DNA of 64,000 nt from Pseudomonas fluorescens NCIMB 11764 (GTDB taxonomy: Bacteria > Pseudomonadota > Gammaproteobacteria > Pseudomonadales > Pseudomonadaceae). The notes beneath the pieces are model-generated. The model did no database searches. It was given only the letters and a program-made list of their open reading frames with translations, and was not told the origin of the DNA. A program made the position numbers and the translations under genes. Location of the stretch: contig NZ_CP010945.1 in NCBI RefSeq assembly GCF_000293885.2, positions 6,344,001 to 6,408,000 on the forward strand, written 5' to 3'. Shown in pieces: positions 27,833 through 36,537 of the stretch (position 1 is the stretch's first letter; each line of letters begins with the position of its first letter).

Positions 27833-27990
27833 CCCGGCCATGGATGGCCGATGGCGTCGGGCCCACGGAGCAGGACCAGAGCGAGGCACCGAACGAAAGG
27901 CGCAAGAGCGCTGGGTTCCTGGGCGCGTTTCCAAGTGACCTGCCGTAAGGGCACAACCAATAGCCGCGGTTACTGCGGAAAAGGATATAT
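27833..27990 (+). repeat. Long composite repeat, copy 4 (degenerate)
   Basis: It starts in the GGCCATGGATGGCC block, passes CGGGCCCACGGAGCAGGACC and ends with a degenerate right arm (CCAAGTGACCTGCCGTAAGG ... GGATATAT). Same orientation as copy 2. Confidence 0.7.
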
Positions 27991-28010
27991 CCACCAACAA
28001 CCGCCGCGAA

Positions 28011-28772
28011 TCAGAACGCGGTAACGCCCCCATCCACTGCCAGCGAATGACCGGTCGTAAACGCAGCACCATCGCTGCACAGATACAGCACTGCACTGGC
28101 GATCTCTTCAACCTTGCCAATACGACCCACCGGATGCATGGCGCTGGCGAACTCGCCCTTCTTCGGGTCGGCTTCATAGGCGCGGCGGAACATGTCGGTG
28201 TCGATGACCGCCGGGCACACCGCATTCACGCGGATTTTTTTTTTGGCGTATTCGATGGCCGCCGATTTGGTCAGGCCGATCACTGCGTGTTTCGATGCGG
28301 CGTAAATGCTCATCTTCGGCGCAGCGCCCAGGCCGGCGACCGAAGCGGTGTTGACGATTGCGCCACCGCCTTGTGCCAGCAACAGCGGCAGCTGGTACTT
28401 CATGCACAACCAGACGCCCTTGACGTTAACGCCCATGATCGCGTCGAACTCGTCGACCGTGCCTTCGGCCAGTTTGCCTTTTTCAATCTCGATGCCGGCA
28501 TTGTTGAAGGCATAGTCGAGACGGCCGTAGGACCTCACCACCTCGTCCATCAGATTTTTTACATCGCTTTCCACGGTGACGTTGCAACGCACGAAGGTCG
28601 CTTCGCCGCCTGCCGTGCGAATCAGCGCCACGGTGCCCTCGCCACCAGCCGTATCCATGTCGGCCACCACCACTTTCAACCCTTCGGCGGCGAACGCCTG
28701 GGCGGTCGCGCGACCGATACCATTGGCAGCGCCCGTTACGACGGCGACCTGGCCGGAAAACGTCATGCTCAT
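28011..28772 (-). CDS. Short-chain dehydrogenase/reductase
   Basis: A 253-residue classical SDR with TGAANGIG at 13-20, NNAG at 90-93, and the catalytic Ser144, Tyr157 and Lys161 (YAASK). Asp38 after the second beta strand (VVVADMD) suggests NAD rather than NADP. It ends with the family tail (AFTTGHSLAVDGGVTAF). It oxidises or reduces an unidentified alcohol or ketone. It is divergent from the oxidoreductase at 29009 across a 236-base region that holds a long perfect dyad. Confidence 0.93.
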   Translation of the reverse strand: MSMTFSGQVAVVTGAANGIGRATAQAFAAEGLKVVVADMDTAGGEGTVALIRTAGGEATFVRCNVTVESDVKNLMDEVVRSYGRLDYAFNNAGIEIEKGKLAEGTVDEFDAIMGVNVKGVWLCMKYQLPLLLAQGGGAIVNTASVAGLGAAPKMSIYAASKHAVIGLTKSAAIEYAKKKIRVNAVCPAVIDTDMFRRAYEADPKKGEFASAMHPVGRIGKVEEIASAVLYLCSDGAAFTTGHSLAVDGGVTAF

Positions 28773-28880
28773 TGTTTTGTCCTCGAAGAGAAGAATGCGG
28801 GGTTTCGCTTGCGCCCAGTCTAGCCACAGGCGCTACCGCCACGGCAGCACTATCAGAAGGCCGGTTGGGCGCCCATGAGT

Positions 28881-28916
28881 TGCAGTGATAGAACCGCCAC
28901 ACTGACTATCACTGCA
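28881..28916. promoter_or_regulatory. Perfect 11-bp dyad between SDR and oxidoreductase genes
   Basis: TGCAGTGATAG and CTATCACTGCA are perfect reverse complements separated by 14 bases, placed between the two divergent starts. The arm centres are 25 bases apart, which suits a dimeric regulator binding two half-sites. No regulator gene is adjacent. Confidence 0.55.
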
Positions 28917-29008
28917 CTGGATCGATGTGCATTCGCCGCATCAGCCAAACTTGCGGGGCGGTCCATGAAGGTCTATCAACAAGACTTCATTCATCTTGAG
29001 TGCCTGTC

Positions 29009-30013
29009 ATGACTACCCAGACCAATCGCCAGTTCCTGCTTGCCAAACGTCCGGTGGGCGCGGCTACCCGCGAGACGTTCACCTATCAGGAAGTACCGGT
29101 CGGAGAGCCGGCCGCGGGTCAGATCCTGGTCAAAAACGAATATTTGTCCCTGGACCCGGCCATGCGTGGCTGGATGAACGAAGGCAAGTCCTACATTCCG
29201 CCGGTTGGTATCGGCGAGGTCATGCGCGCATTGGGCGTAGGCAAAGTCGTGGCGTCGAACAATCCAGGTTTTGCGGTCGGTGACTATGTCAATGGCGCCC
29301 TGGGGGTGCAGGATTATTTCCTTGGCGAGCCGCGCGGTTTCTACAAGGTCGATCCGAAACTGGCACCGCTCCCGGTTTATCTGTCCGCACTGGGCATGAC
29401 CGGGATGACCGCCTACTTTGCCCTGCTCGATGTCGGTGCGCCAAAAGAAGGCGACACGGTGGTGCTGTCCGGTGCAGCCGGGGCGGTGGGCAGTATTGCC
29501 GGGCAGATTGCCAAGATCAAAGGTTGCCGTGTGATCGGCATCGCGGGCGGCGCGGACAAGTGCAAGTTCCTCATCGACGAACTGGGTTTTGACGGCGCCA
29601 TCGATTACAAGAACGAAGATGTCGTCGCCGGCCTCAAGCGTGAATGCCCGAAAGGCGTCGACGTTTATTTCGATAACGTCGGCGGCGATATCCTCGATGC
29701 GGTGCTGAGTCGCCTGAACATGAAGGCACGGGTGGTGATTTGCGGCGCCATCAGCCAGTACAACAACAAGGAAGCGGTCAAAGGGCCCGCCAACTACCTG
29801 TCGCTGTTGGTGAACCGCGCACGGATGGAGGGCTTTGTGGTGATGGACTATGCCGCGCAGTTCGCCGCTGCCGGACAGGAAATGGCCGGCTGGATGGCCA
29901 AGGGGCAGCTCAAGAGCAAGGAAGACATTGTTGAAGGGCTGGAGACGTTCCCGGAGACGCTGATGAAATTGTTCAGCGGAGAGAACTTCGGGAAGTTGGT
30001 GCTGAAGGTTTAA
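29009..30013 (+). CDS. NADP-dependent oxidoreductase (medium-chain, CurA-like)
   Basis: A 334-residue zinc-free MDR-family enzyme with the nucleotide loop AGAAGAVGSIAGQIAK and the motif SLDPAMRGWMN near the N-terminus. Relatives include CurA and 2-alkenal/15-oxoprostaglandin reductases, which reduce the carbon-carbon double bond of enones with NADPH. Start ATG 29009 is preferred over the GTG at 29000. Substrate unknown. A REP pair follows the gene and no rho-independent terminator is seen. Confidence 0.9.
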   Translation: MTTQTNRQFLLAKRPVGAATRETFTYQEVPVGEPAAGQILVKNEYLSLDPAMRGWMNEGKSYIPPVGIGEVMRALGVGKVVASNNPGFAVGDYVNGALGVQDYFLGEPRGFYKVDPKLAPLPVYLSALGMTGMTAYFALLDVGAPKEGDTVVLSGAAGAVGSIAGQIAKIKGCRVIGIAGGADKCKFLIDELGFDGAIDYKNEDVVAGLKRECPKGVDVYFDNVGGDILDAVLSRLNMKARVVICGAISQYNNKEAVKGPANYLSLLVNRARMEGFVVMDYAAQFAAAGQEMAGWMAKGQLKSKEDIVEGLETFPETLMKLFSGENFGKLVLKV

Positions 30014-30040
30014 CGCAGTTACCGAAGTGTCCACAAAAAA

Positions 30041-30134
30041 ATGTGGGAGCGAGACCGGCTCGGCGATAGCGGTATATCAGACAACATTGATGTCGACTGA
30101 TACTCCCTCATCGCGAGCAGGCTCGCTCCCACAT
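30041..30134. repeat. REP pair in inverted orientation
   Basis: REP units at 30041-30067 (ATGTGGGAGCGAGACCGGCT) and 30110-30134 (opposite orientation), separated by 42 bases. They sit between the converging oxidoreductase and pyrF genes and could fold into a long stem. Confidence 0.85.
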
Positions 30135-30152
30135 GGGATCTTCAGCGTTTGG

Positions 30153-30851
30153 TCAGGCGATTTCGGCCACTACGTCTGCCAACGCCTTGGCCGGATCCGC
30201 CGCCTGGCTGATCGGACGGCCGATCACCAGGTAGTCGGAACCGGCATCCAGCGCCTGACGCGGGGTCAGGATGCGGCGTTGATCGTCCTGGGCGCTGCCC
30301 GCCGGACGAATCCCCGGGGTCACCAGCTGTAACGACGGGTGAGCCGATTTCAAGGCCTGGGCTTCCAGTGCCGAGCACACCAGACCGTCCATCCCGGCTT
30401 TTTCCGCGAGTGCCGCCAGGCGCAGCACCTGCTCCTGCGGTTCGATGTCCAGACCAATGCCTGCCAGGTCTTCACGCTCCATGCTGGTCAGCACGGTCAC
30501 GCCGATCAGCAGCGGTTTCGGGCCGCTGCGCTGGTCCAGCACTTCACGGCAGGCAGCCATCATGCGCAGACCGCCGGAGCAATGGACGTTGACCATCCAC
30601 ACGCCCATTTCCGCCGCAGCCTTTACCGCCATGGCGGTGGTGTTCGGGATGTCGTGGAACTTGAGGTCGAGGAACACTTCGAAACCCTTGTCGCGCAAGG
30701 TGCCGACGATTTCCGACGCGCAGCTGGTGAACAGTTCCTTGCCGACTTTGACCCGGCACAGTTTCGGGTCCAACTGATCGGCCAGCTTCAGTGCGGCGTC
30801 ACGGGTGGGGAAATCCAGGGCGACGATGATAGGAGTCTGGCAGACGGACAT
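30153..30851 (-). CDS. pyrF: Orotidine 5'-phosphate decarboxylase PyrF
   Basis: A 232-residue TIM-barrel enzyme that makes UMP from OMP. The catalytic tetrad is visible: Asp12 (ALDF), Lys38, Asp62, Lys64 and Asp67 in [12 protein letters not shown], and the phosphate-binding motif TPGIRP. The start at 30851 ([15 protein letters not shown]) is the family start; the frame extends upstream to 30887. Single-gene layout, as usual in Pseudomonas. Confidence 0.97.
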   Translation of the reverse strand: MSVCQTPIIVALDFPTRDAALKLADQLDPKLCRVKVGKELFTSCASEIVGTLRDKGFEVFLDLKFHDIPNTTAMAVKAAAEMGVWMVNVHCSGGLRMMAACREVLDQRSGPKPLLIGVTVLTSMEREDLAGIGLDIEPQEQVLRLAALAEKAGMDGLVCSALEAQALKSAHPSLQLVTPGIRPAGSAQDDQRRILTPRQALDAGSDYLVIGRPISQAADPAKALADVVAEIA

Positions 30852-31132
30852 GTGCGGGCTCTCAGGCAGGACGAAATCGGCGCGCATTGTAGCGGAACCA
30901 GCGCGGCTGCGGGACCCGATGATCGGTAAATCGTCGTCGGCGCTCAGCCAAGACTAGCCCGTTCGCCGATTGTGTCGAGACCGATACACACACGACACGC
31001 CCGCAACACCCTTGTCCGCTACCCTCGGCAGCCGCAACACGTCCTTACAGCACTTCCCGCCTCAGGGCCGGACGCCTATGCTGAAGCCACAACCTCGCAG
31101 CCTATCTTTGTGGTTGGCAGCCTACCTGGCAG

Positions 31133-31903
31133 ATGAACGCACGCATGCACAGCACCCAAGCCCCCTTGAACGACGATCAAAAAGCGCCCGGCGACGACAA
31201 GCGCTGGAGCATTCGCGCGCTGATCGTCGACGATGACGTCCCGATCCGCGAACTGATGATCGACTACCTGGCCCGGTTCAACATCCACGCCAGCGGCGTC
31301 ACCGATGGCGCCGCCATGCGTCTGGCGCTGCAAGCCGAGCATTTCGACGTGGTGGTGCTTGACCTGATGCTGCCCGGTGAAGACGGTCTGTCACTGTGCC
31401 GCTGGCTGCGCGCCGAATCGGACATCCCGATCCTGATGCTCACCGCACGCTGCGAACCCACCGACCGGATCATCGGCCTGGAACTCGGCGCCGACGACTA
31501 CATGGCCAAGCCGTTCGAACCCCGAGAACTGGTCGCGCGGATTCAGACCATTCTGCGGCGAGTGCGCGACGACCGCACCGAACAGCGTGCGAACGTTCGC
31601 TTCGACAACTGGCGCCTGAACAGCGTCCTGCGCCAATTGATCGCGGCGGATGGCCTGGTGGTTCCGCTGTCCAACGCCGAATTCCGCTTGCTGTGGGTGT
31701 TCATCGAACGGCCGCGCCGGGTGCTCAGTCGCGAACAGTTGCTGGATGCAGCGCGTGGTCGCTCGATCGAAGCCTTTGATCGCAGCATCGACCTGCTGGT
31801 CTCGCGTCTGCGCCAGAAACTCGGGGACGACCCGAAAGCCCCGCAGTTGATCAAGACCGTTCGCGGTGAGGGTTACCTGTTCGACGCCCGAGACATCGGC
31901 TGA
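31133..31903 (+). CDS. OmpR-type two-component response regulator
   Basis: A 256-residue regulator with a receiver domain whose phosphoacceptor is Asp77 (VVVLDLMLPGEDG), acidic pocket at IVDDD (31-35) and Lys in MAKPFEP, followed by an OmpR/PhoB winged helix (DRSIDLLVSRLRQKLGDD). An unusual 26-residue N-terminal tail precedes the receiver; the ATG at 31145 would shorten it by four residues. The stop overlaps the start of the kinase gene (TGATG). Confidence 0.93.
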   Translation: MNARMHSTQAPLNDDQKAPGDDKRWSIRALIVDDDVPIRELMIDYLARFNIHASGVTDGAAMRLALQAEHFDVVVLDLMLPGEDGLSLCRWLRAESDIPILMLTARCEPTDRIIGLELGADDYMAKPFEPRELVARIQTILRRVRDDRTEQRANVRFDNWRLNSVLRQLIAADGLVVPLSNAEFRLLWVFIERPRRVLSREQLLDAARGRSIEAFDRSIDLLVSRLRQKLGDDPKAPQLIKTVRGEGYLFDARDIG

Positions 31904-32952
31904 TGCGTGCGCGCTTCGATACGCTGTTCGGCCGCCTGTTTGGCGTGCTGCTGGTGGCGATTATCCTGGCGCATCTGCTCGCGTTTGCCTGGTTTCATCA
32001 TTACGGCCCACCTCCGCCGCCGCCACCGCCGGAGTTCTCCCAAGGTCTTGACGGACAACGCCCGCCGATGGACCCGCGATTCGACAAGCGGCCACCGCGG
32101 CCCTGGTTCGGCGGGCCGCTGGTGCCACTTACATTCCAGCTGATTTCGCTGATCATTGCGGCCTGGTACGGCGCAAAACTGCTGAGTCGGCCGATCCAGC
32201 GCCTGAGCGACGCCGCCGAGCGCCTGAGCGAAAACCTCGACAGCCCACCGCTGGACGAGTCCGGCCCACGGGAATCCCGGCAGGCGGCCTACACCTTCAA
32301 CCTGATGCAAAAACGCATCATCGAACAGATGCAGCAGCGTTCGCGGATGCTCGGCGCGGTCTCCCATGACCTGCGCACGCCGCTGTCCCGGCTCAAGCTG
32401 CGACTGGAACAGATCGACGACAACAAACTGCAAGGTCAGATGCGCCAGGATCTGGACGACATGATCAGCATGCTCGACGCCACCCTCACCTACCTGCACG
32501 AACAGCGTACCAGCGAGGCCCCGCAATGGATGGACGTGCAGGCGCTGGTCGAATCCCTGAGCGAAAATGCCCAGGACCAGGGTTCTGATGTCCAGGCCAA
32601 CGGCCACTGCGCACCGTTGCAGGTCCAGCCGATGGCCCTGCGCTCGTGCATCAACAACTTGCTGGACAACGCCCTGCGTTATGCCGGGCAGGCGCAGATC
32701 ACGCTTGAAGACCATCGCGAACACCTGGTGATTCGGGTGATCGACCATGGACCGGGGATCGCCGCGGATAAACGCGAAGCCGTGTTTGAACCTTTCTTTC
32801 GCCTCGAAGGTTCGCGTAATCGCAACTCCGGTGGTGTCGGGCTGGGGATGACCATTGCGCGCGAGGCGGCTGAACGGCTGGGTGGGCAATTGACGCTGGA
32901 AGAAACCCGAGGTGGCGGTTTGACCGCGGTTATCCGTCTGCCTCGCACCTGA
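31903..32952 (+). CDS. Sensor histidine kinase with proline-rich periplasmic loop
   Basis: A 349-residue kinase. TM1 covers about residues 11-30, then a 45-residue periplasmic loop rich in proline (eight prolines in a row from 36) and in charged residues, TM2 about 76-95, HAMP, and a HisKA domain with His155 (AVSHDLRTPLSR). The ATPase domain shows the N box (NNLLDNALRYAG) and GVGLGMTIA. The short loop suggests sensing of a small cation or membrane state rather than a large ligand. It pairs with the regulator just upstream, and an EF-hand protein gene follows. Confidence 0.93.
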   Translation: MRARFDTLFGRLFGVLLVAIILAHLLAFAWFHHYGPPPPPPPPEFSQGLDGQRPPMDPRFDKRPPRPWFGGPLVPLTFQLISLIIAAWYGAKLLSRPIQRLSDAAERLSENLDSPPLDESGPRESRQAAYTFNLMQKRIIEQMQQRSRMLGAVSHDLRTPLSRLKLRLEQIDDNKLQGQMRQDLDDMISMLDATLTYLHEQRTSEAPQWMDVQALVESLSENAQDQGSDVQANGHCAPLQVQPMALRSCINNLLDNALRYAGQAQITLEDHREHLVIRVIDHGPGIAADKREAVFEPFFRLEGSRNRNSGGVGLGMTIAREAAERLGGQLTLEETRGGGLTAVIRLPRT

Positions 32953-32977
32953 GCCAGACACAGGGTCTGTGTCTGGC
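32953..32977 (+). other. Perfect 11-bp hairpin directly after the kinase stop
   Basis: GCCAGACACAG and CTGTGTCTGGC pair perfectly across a GGT loop, one base after the stop codon. There is no T-run, so it is not a standard terminator. A TGTGTGT motif follows at about 32985-32991. It could be an operator for the EF-hand gene or an mRNA-stabilising stem. Confidence 0.55.
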
Positions 32978-33090
32978 CGCAGACCTGTGTGTAGCACTCG
33001 GTACAAACTCCACATACCCACGACAACTTGCTCCCTGACGCTGCATAAGCCGGTGCACCCGCCGGCTTTCCATTCCAGGGAGTGAGCCCA

Positions 33091-33735
33091 ATGATCGGTA
33101 GCGTCAGCAACTACACGAGCTATAACAGCACCGCCAGCACCACTACCAGCAGCGCCCGCAGCCAGCAATTCCAGAAAGAACTGCTCGCCAAACTCGACAC
33201 CAACAGCGATGGCTCGGTGGATCAGGACGAGCTCAAAAGCGCCCTGTCGGAGAAGTCCGATGACGGTTTGCTGGTCAGCCTGAGTAAAAACTTCGCCGAC
33301 CTGGACAGTGACGACAGCGGCAGCCTGAGCAACGAAGAAATAGCCGCGATGGCGCCTCCTCCGCCACCGCCGCGTGATCAGGCACCGGCCACCGAACTGG
33401 CCGATGCGCTGGTCAGTGCTCTGGACGCCGATGGCGACGGCGCCATCAGCGGTGACGAACTGAGCAGCGCGTTGCAGGCCAGCGACAGCACCTCATCGAC
33501 AAGCACCGACACCAGTGCTGCGTTGTTCAAGGTCTTGGATAGCGACAGCAGTGGCGGCGTCAGCAGCGACGAATTGAACGCTGCCTTGCAGGCCGGTCGC
33601 GAGAAAAATGGCGACAGCTCCACCGATCAGGCGAACGTGACGGAAGCGCTGAACAAAATGATCGCCAACCTGAGCAAGCAGTACTCGCTCGACAAGGTGG
33701 CGACGGTGGGCAAGTACCTGAACGTGGCGACTTAA
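33091..33735 (+). CDS. Four-EF-hand calcium-binding protein (XopAW-like)
   Basis: A 214-residue acidic Ser/Thr-rich protein with four canonical EF-hand loops at residues 36-47 (DTNSDGSVDQDE), 72-83 (DSDDSGSLSNEE), 112-123 (DADGDGAISGDE) and 150-161 (DSDSSGGVSSDE); a PPPPPP linker at about 89-94 splits two pairs. No Sec signal or membrane segment is seen. Similar proteins are named after the Xanthomonas type III effector XopAW, but no secretion genes are nearby, so a cytosolic or otherwise exported calcium buffer or sensor is equally possible. ATG 33091 has CAGGGAG upstream. Confidence 0.85.
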   Translation: MIGSVSNYTSYNSTASTTTSSARSQQFQKELLAKLDTNSDGSVDQDELKSALSEKSDDGLLVSLSKNFADLDSDDSGSLSNEEIAAMAPPPPPPRDQAPATELADALVSALDADGDGAISGDELSSALQASDSTSSTSTDTSAALFKVLDSDSSGGVSSDELNAALQAGREKNGDSSTDQANVTEALNKMIANLSKQYSLDKVATVGKYLNVAT

Positions 33736-33743
33736 AGTCAAAA

Positions 33744-33836
33744 GTTTCGCGGGCAAGCCCGCTCCCTCAGATTTCGTAGTGCTCACAGATGATGTGTTCA
33801 CCTCGATCCTTGCGGAAGCGGGCTTGCCCGCGAAGG
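33744..33836. repeat. REP pair in inverted orientation
   Basis: REP units at 33746-33769 (TTCGCGGGCAAGCCCGCTCC) and 33813-33834 (AAGCGGGCTTGCCCGCGAAG), in opposite orientation, between the converging EF-hand and AI-2E permease genes. Confidence 0.85.
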
Positions 33837-33854
33837 GGCCATTCGCCTCGACTC

Positions 33855-33893
33855 AAGGCTTAAGGCTTAAGGCTTAAGGCTTAAGGCTTAAGG
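33855..33893. repeat. Five tandem copies of AAGGCTT
   Basis: Five exact 7-base units (33855-33889) plus AAGG. Each unit contains TTAAG at its junction; read leftward it yields TAA every seven bases, giving stops in all three frames. The first TAA is the stop codon of the permease gene. Confidence 0.9.
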
Positions 33894-34943
33894 ACGGCGA
33901 TCTTCCACCCGCGCCTGACTCTTGCTCCAGTCGGTCAACAGGCTATACGCCACGGCCAACAACGTCGGCCCGATAAACAGGCCGATGAAGCCAAAAGCGA
34001 TCAACCCGCCAAACACCCCCAACAGCACGATCACCAACGGCAAATTCCCGCCGCGACTGATCAGGTAAGGCTTGAGCACATTGTCGACCCCGCTGATGAT
34101 GAAGGTGCCCCAGATCCCGAGGAATACTGCCATCCCGTACTCGCCCTTCCAGGCCAGCCAGGCGGTCGCCGGTATCCACACCAACGGCGGCCCCATGGGA
34201 ATCAGGCTGAGCATGAAGGTGACAATGCCAAGCACCAGCGCGCCAGGCACTCCGGCAATCAGGAAGCCGATCAACGCCAGCACCGCCTGGGCAGCCGCCG
34301 TCCCGATCACACCATTCACCACCCGCTGCACCGTACCCGCCACCAATTCGATGTAGTAACCGGCGCGATCCCCGATCAACCGCTGCAGCAGGCTGTGGAC
34401 AAACGCCGCCAGTCGCGGCCCGTCCCGGTAGAAAAAGAACACGAACACAATGCTCAGCGTCAGCTCGAGAATGCCGCCGCCAATCTGTGCACTGCGCGCC
34501 AGCAGCCAGTTACCGACCTGCCCCAGATAAGGTTTGAGCGCCACCATCATTGCCGCGCCTTGCTGATCGATGCTGTTCCAGATCGCCACCAGCCGTTCGC
34601 CTACAAGAGGAATACTGCCCAGCCAGGTCGGAGCCTCGGGCAAGCCATCCATTTGCACATCCTTGATGAACGCCGTGGCGTCTCGCACATGGTCTGCCAG
34701 GTTGAAACCCAGCCACACCAGCGGCAACGCCACCACCAACATCCAGCCCAGGGTCAGCAATGCCGCCGCCAGGGATTCGCGACCTTTGAGCCAATGGGTC
34801 AGCAAACGCATCAGCGGCCAACTGGCGAACGCCAGCACCGCGCCCCAGAACATGGCCGACCAGAACGGGGCCATCACCCAGAGGCTCGCGCCAAACAGCA
34901 CCAGGAGCAGGATCTGCACCAACAGCCGATCGTTATTGATCAT
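33888..34943 (-). CDS. AI-2E family transporter (YdiK/PerM-like permease)
   Basis: A 351-residue inner-membrane protein with about seven or eight hydrophobic segments and the AI-2E transporter core (LIPMGPPLVWIPATAWLAW, SRGGNLPLVIVLLGVFGGL). Despite the family name, members transport several things (sodium, drugs) and a quorum role is not implied. The stop codon is formed by the first unit of a 7-base tandem repeat. Confidence 0.88.
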   Translation of the reverse strand: MINNDRLLVQILLLVLFGASLWVMAPFWSAMFWGAVLAFASWPLMRLLTHWLKGRESLAAALLTLGWMLVVALPLVWLGFNLADHVRDATAFIKDVQMDGLPEAPTWLGSIPLVGERLVAIWNSIDQQGAAMMVALKPYLGQVGNWLLARSAQIGGGILELTLSIVFVFFFYRDGPRLAAFVHSLLQRLIGDRAGYYIELVAGTVQRVVNGVIGTAAAQAVLALIGFLIAGVPGALVLGIVTFMLSLIPMGPPLVWIPATAWLAWKGEYGMAVFLGIWGTFIISGVDNVLKPYLISRGGNLPLVIVLLGVFGGLIAFGFIGLFIGPTLLAVAYSLLTDWSKSQARVEDRRP

Positions 34944-35012
34944 CCGAATCTCGAAAAATGTCAGTTCGCAAAAGAATAGGCGAACGCGGCCAGCGCGTTC
35001 GCCTGATACAAC

Positions 35013-35831
35013 TTATCGCAACAGCTCGATGTGCAAGCCAGAGCCTTCGACGCTGCCCGTCTCCATTCGCGCCGACCGTACGCCCTGGCTCATCAATGCC
35101 TGACGCCAGGCTTCGGCATTGGGTCCGGAAACGCTGACCCGCAGGGTCGTATCCAGGTTCAGGCCGCGCGAGAGCAAGCGCAGCCAGGTCTCGTCAGGCG
35201 CATCGGTCAATTTCGGAAAGTCGAGTTCACCAGTGCTTTTGAGCTCTCGCAACAACGTTGCGGAGGTTGGCAGCAGATCGCCCAGCGGTGCAGCCGCGTC
35301 GAACTGTTCGACGTGCAGATAGGCTTTGCGATTGCCGCGAGTGATGCTGTACAGCGCCACGAGGGTGTTGTCCTTTGGCGCGGCCAACCGCAACAGCAGA
35401 TAGGCCTGCTGATCATCAGCGCCATAGAGCTTGGCATTGCCGAAGACTTCATTGGCCCACAGGCTGCTTTCACCGCAATCACGGGCCTGGCACCAGAACA
35501 GCAACTGCGCGTCCTGCTTCTGCAAGGCTTCGCGAGCGATGGTAAACGCTTCGATTGACGAATGCTCCGGTGGCAACTCGTAGGTCACCGAAGTGGTTTG
35601 CCCGCGGGCGCTGACCTGGCCGTCGAAACGCAGCTGGCCGCTGATCTTGCGGATTGAACCGAGCGGATAGATCCGCTCGAGTTCGACCGCCGGGCGATAG
35701 TCGACGATCTGCGAATCGGTCACCCGCGGCACGATCGGCAGGTCCTGACTGCCCGGCACATCGGCGGCAAACACCAGAGGACTGAAACAACACAGCGCCA
35801 GCAGACTGATTGAACGCATGGATAAACTCAT
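35013..35831 (-). CDS. DUF4892 domain-containing secreted protein
   Basis: A 272-residue protein with a Sec signal peptide (residues 1-23, [20 protein letters not shown]). The mature region carries the DUF4892 domain ([39 protein letters not shown], with two cysteines that may form a disulfide), followed by an OmpA/BON-like C-terminal part ([14 protein letters not shown]). Its role is unknown. The start at 35831 overlaps the GST stop (ATGA), so the two genes are co-translated; the much longer upstream open frame is a shadow. Confidence 0.85.
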   Translation of the reverse strand: MSLSMRSISLLALCCFSPLVFAADVPGSQDLPIVPRVTDSQIVDYRPAVELERIYPLGSIRKISGQLRFDGQVSARGQTTSVTYELPPEHSSIEAFTIAREALQKQDAQLLFWCQARDCGESSLWANEVFGNAKLYGADDQQAYLLLRLAAPKDNTLVALYSITRGNRKAYLHVEQFDAAAPLGDLLPTSATLLRELKSTGELDFPKLTDAPDETWLRLLSRGLNLDTTLRVSVSGPNAEAWRQALMSQGVRSARMETGSVEGSGLHIELLR

Positions 35832-36487
35832 CGGATCAGCATGGCCTGGGCACCCTTGATGACGCTGGCATCGTCGATGCGTTCGGGAACGAGCAAACCT
35901 CGCTGCACCGCCGGACGCGCTTCCATAGTCGCCATCCAGCCCTGCAGGGCCGTCAAGCCGTCCACGGCGACACCTGACCACTCGTGGCCGCGCACCCATG
36001 GATAAGTGGCGATGTCGGCAATGCTGTAATCACCAGCCAGAAATTCCACGTCTTGCAGGCGCGTGTCGAGCACTTCATACAGGCGACGGGTTTCATGCTG
36101 ATAGCGGTCGATGGCGCCCTGGAGTTTCTCCGGAAAGTAACGGAAAAACACGTTGGCCTGACCCTGCATCGGGCCGATTCCCCCCATCTGGAACATCAGC
36201 CACTGCAGCACCACCGAACGCCCCTTGGGGTCCAGAGGCAGCAGTTTGCCGGTCATTTCAGCGAGGTAGATCAGGATCGCGCCGGATTCGAACACGGCAA
36301 AATCGCCGTTGGCGCGGTCGACAATCGCCGGGATGCGCCCATTGGGGTTGATCTTGAGGAAGTCCGCGGACTTCTGTTCCTTCTTGTCGAAACTCAAGGC
36401 GTGCACCGTGTAGGGCAGGCCGAGTTCCTCGAGCACGATAGAGACCTTGTGGCCATTCGGGGTCGCAGCGGTGTAGAGATCTATCAT
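35828..36487 (-). CDS. Glutathione S-transferase (YfcG/Nu-class-like)
   Basis: A 219-residue GST. The N-terminus [18 protein letters not shown] and [14 protein letters not shown] are typical of Ure2p-like/Nu-class GSTs such as YfcG, which show disulfide-reductase activity. [11 protein letters not shown] holds the cis-proline and [11 protein letters not shown] the glutathione-binding Ser. Start 36487 has GGGAGA upstream. It starts the two-gene unit with DUF4892. Confidence 0.9.
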   Translation of the reverse strand: MIDLYTAATPNGHKVSIVLEELGLPYTVHALSFDKKEQKSADFLKINPNGRIPAIVDRANGDFAVFESGAILIYLAEMTGKLLPLDPKGRSVVLQWLMFQMGGIGPMQGQANVFFRYFPEKLQGAIDRYQHETRRLYEVLDTRLQDVEFLAGDYSIADIATYPWVRGHEWSGVAVDGLTALQGWMATMEARPAVQRGLLVPERIDDASVIKGAQAMLIR

Positions 36488-36537
36488 GGTTGTCTCCCAT
36501 TTCAACCCGCCCAGCCTCGACAGTTGCCCGGCGCAAG

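Noticed and set aside
33091..33735. Confident type III effector
   Set aside because: Only similarity to a named family supports it; no secretion system genes or recognised secretion signal are in the window.
33855..33893. Possible CRISPR-like short array
   Set aside because: The repeat unit is 7 bases with no spacers, so it is a simple tandem repeat.
33888..34943. Quorum-sensing autoinducer-2 exporter
   Set aside because: The AI-2E family name is historical and members transport varied substrates; no luxS or lsr gene is nearby.
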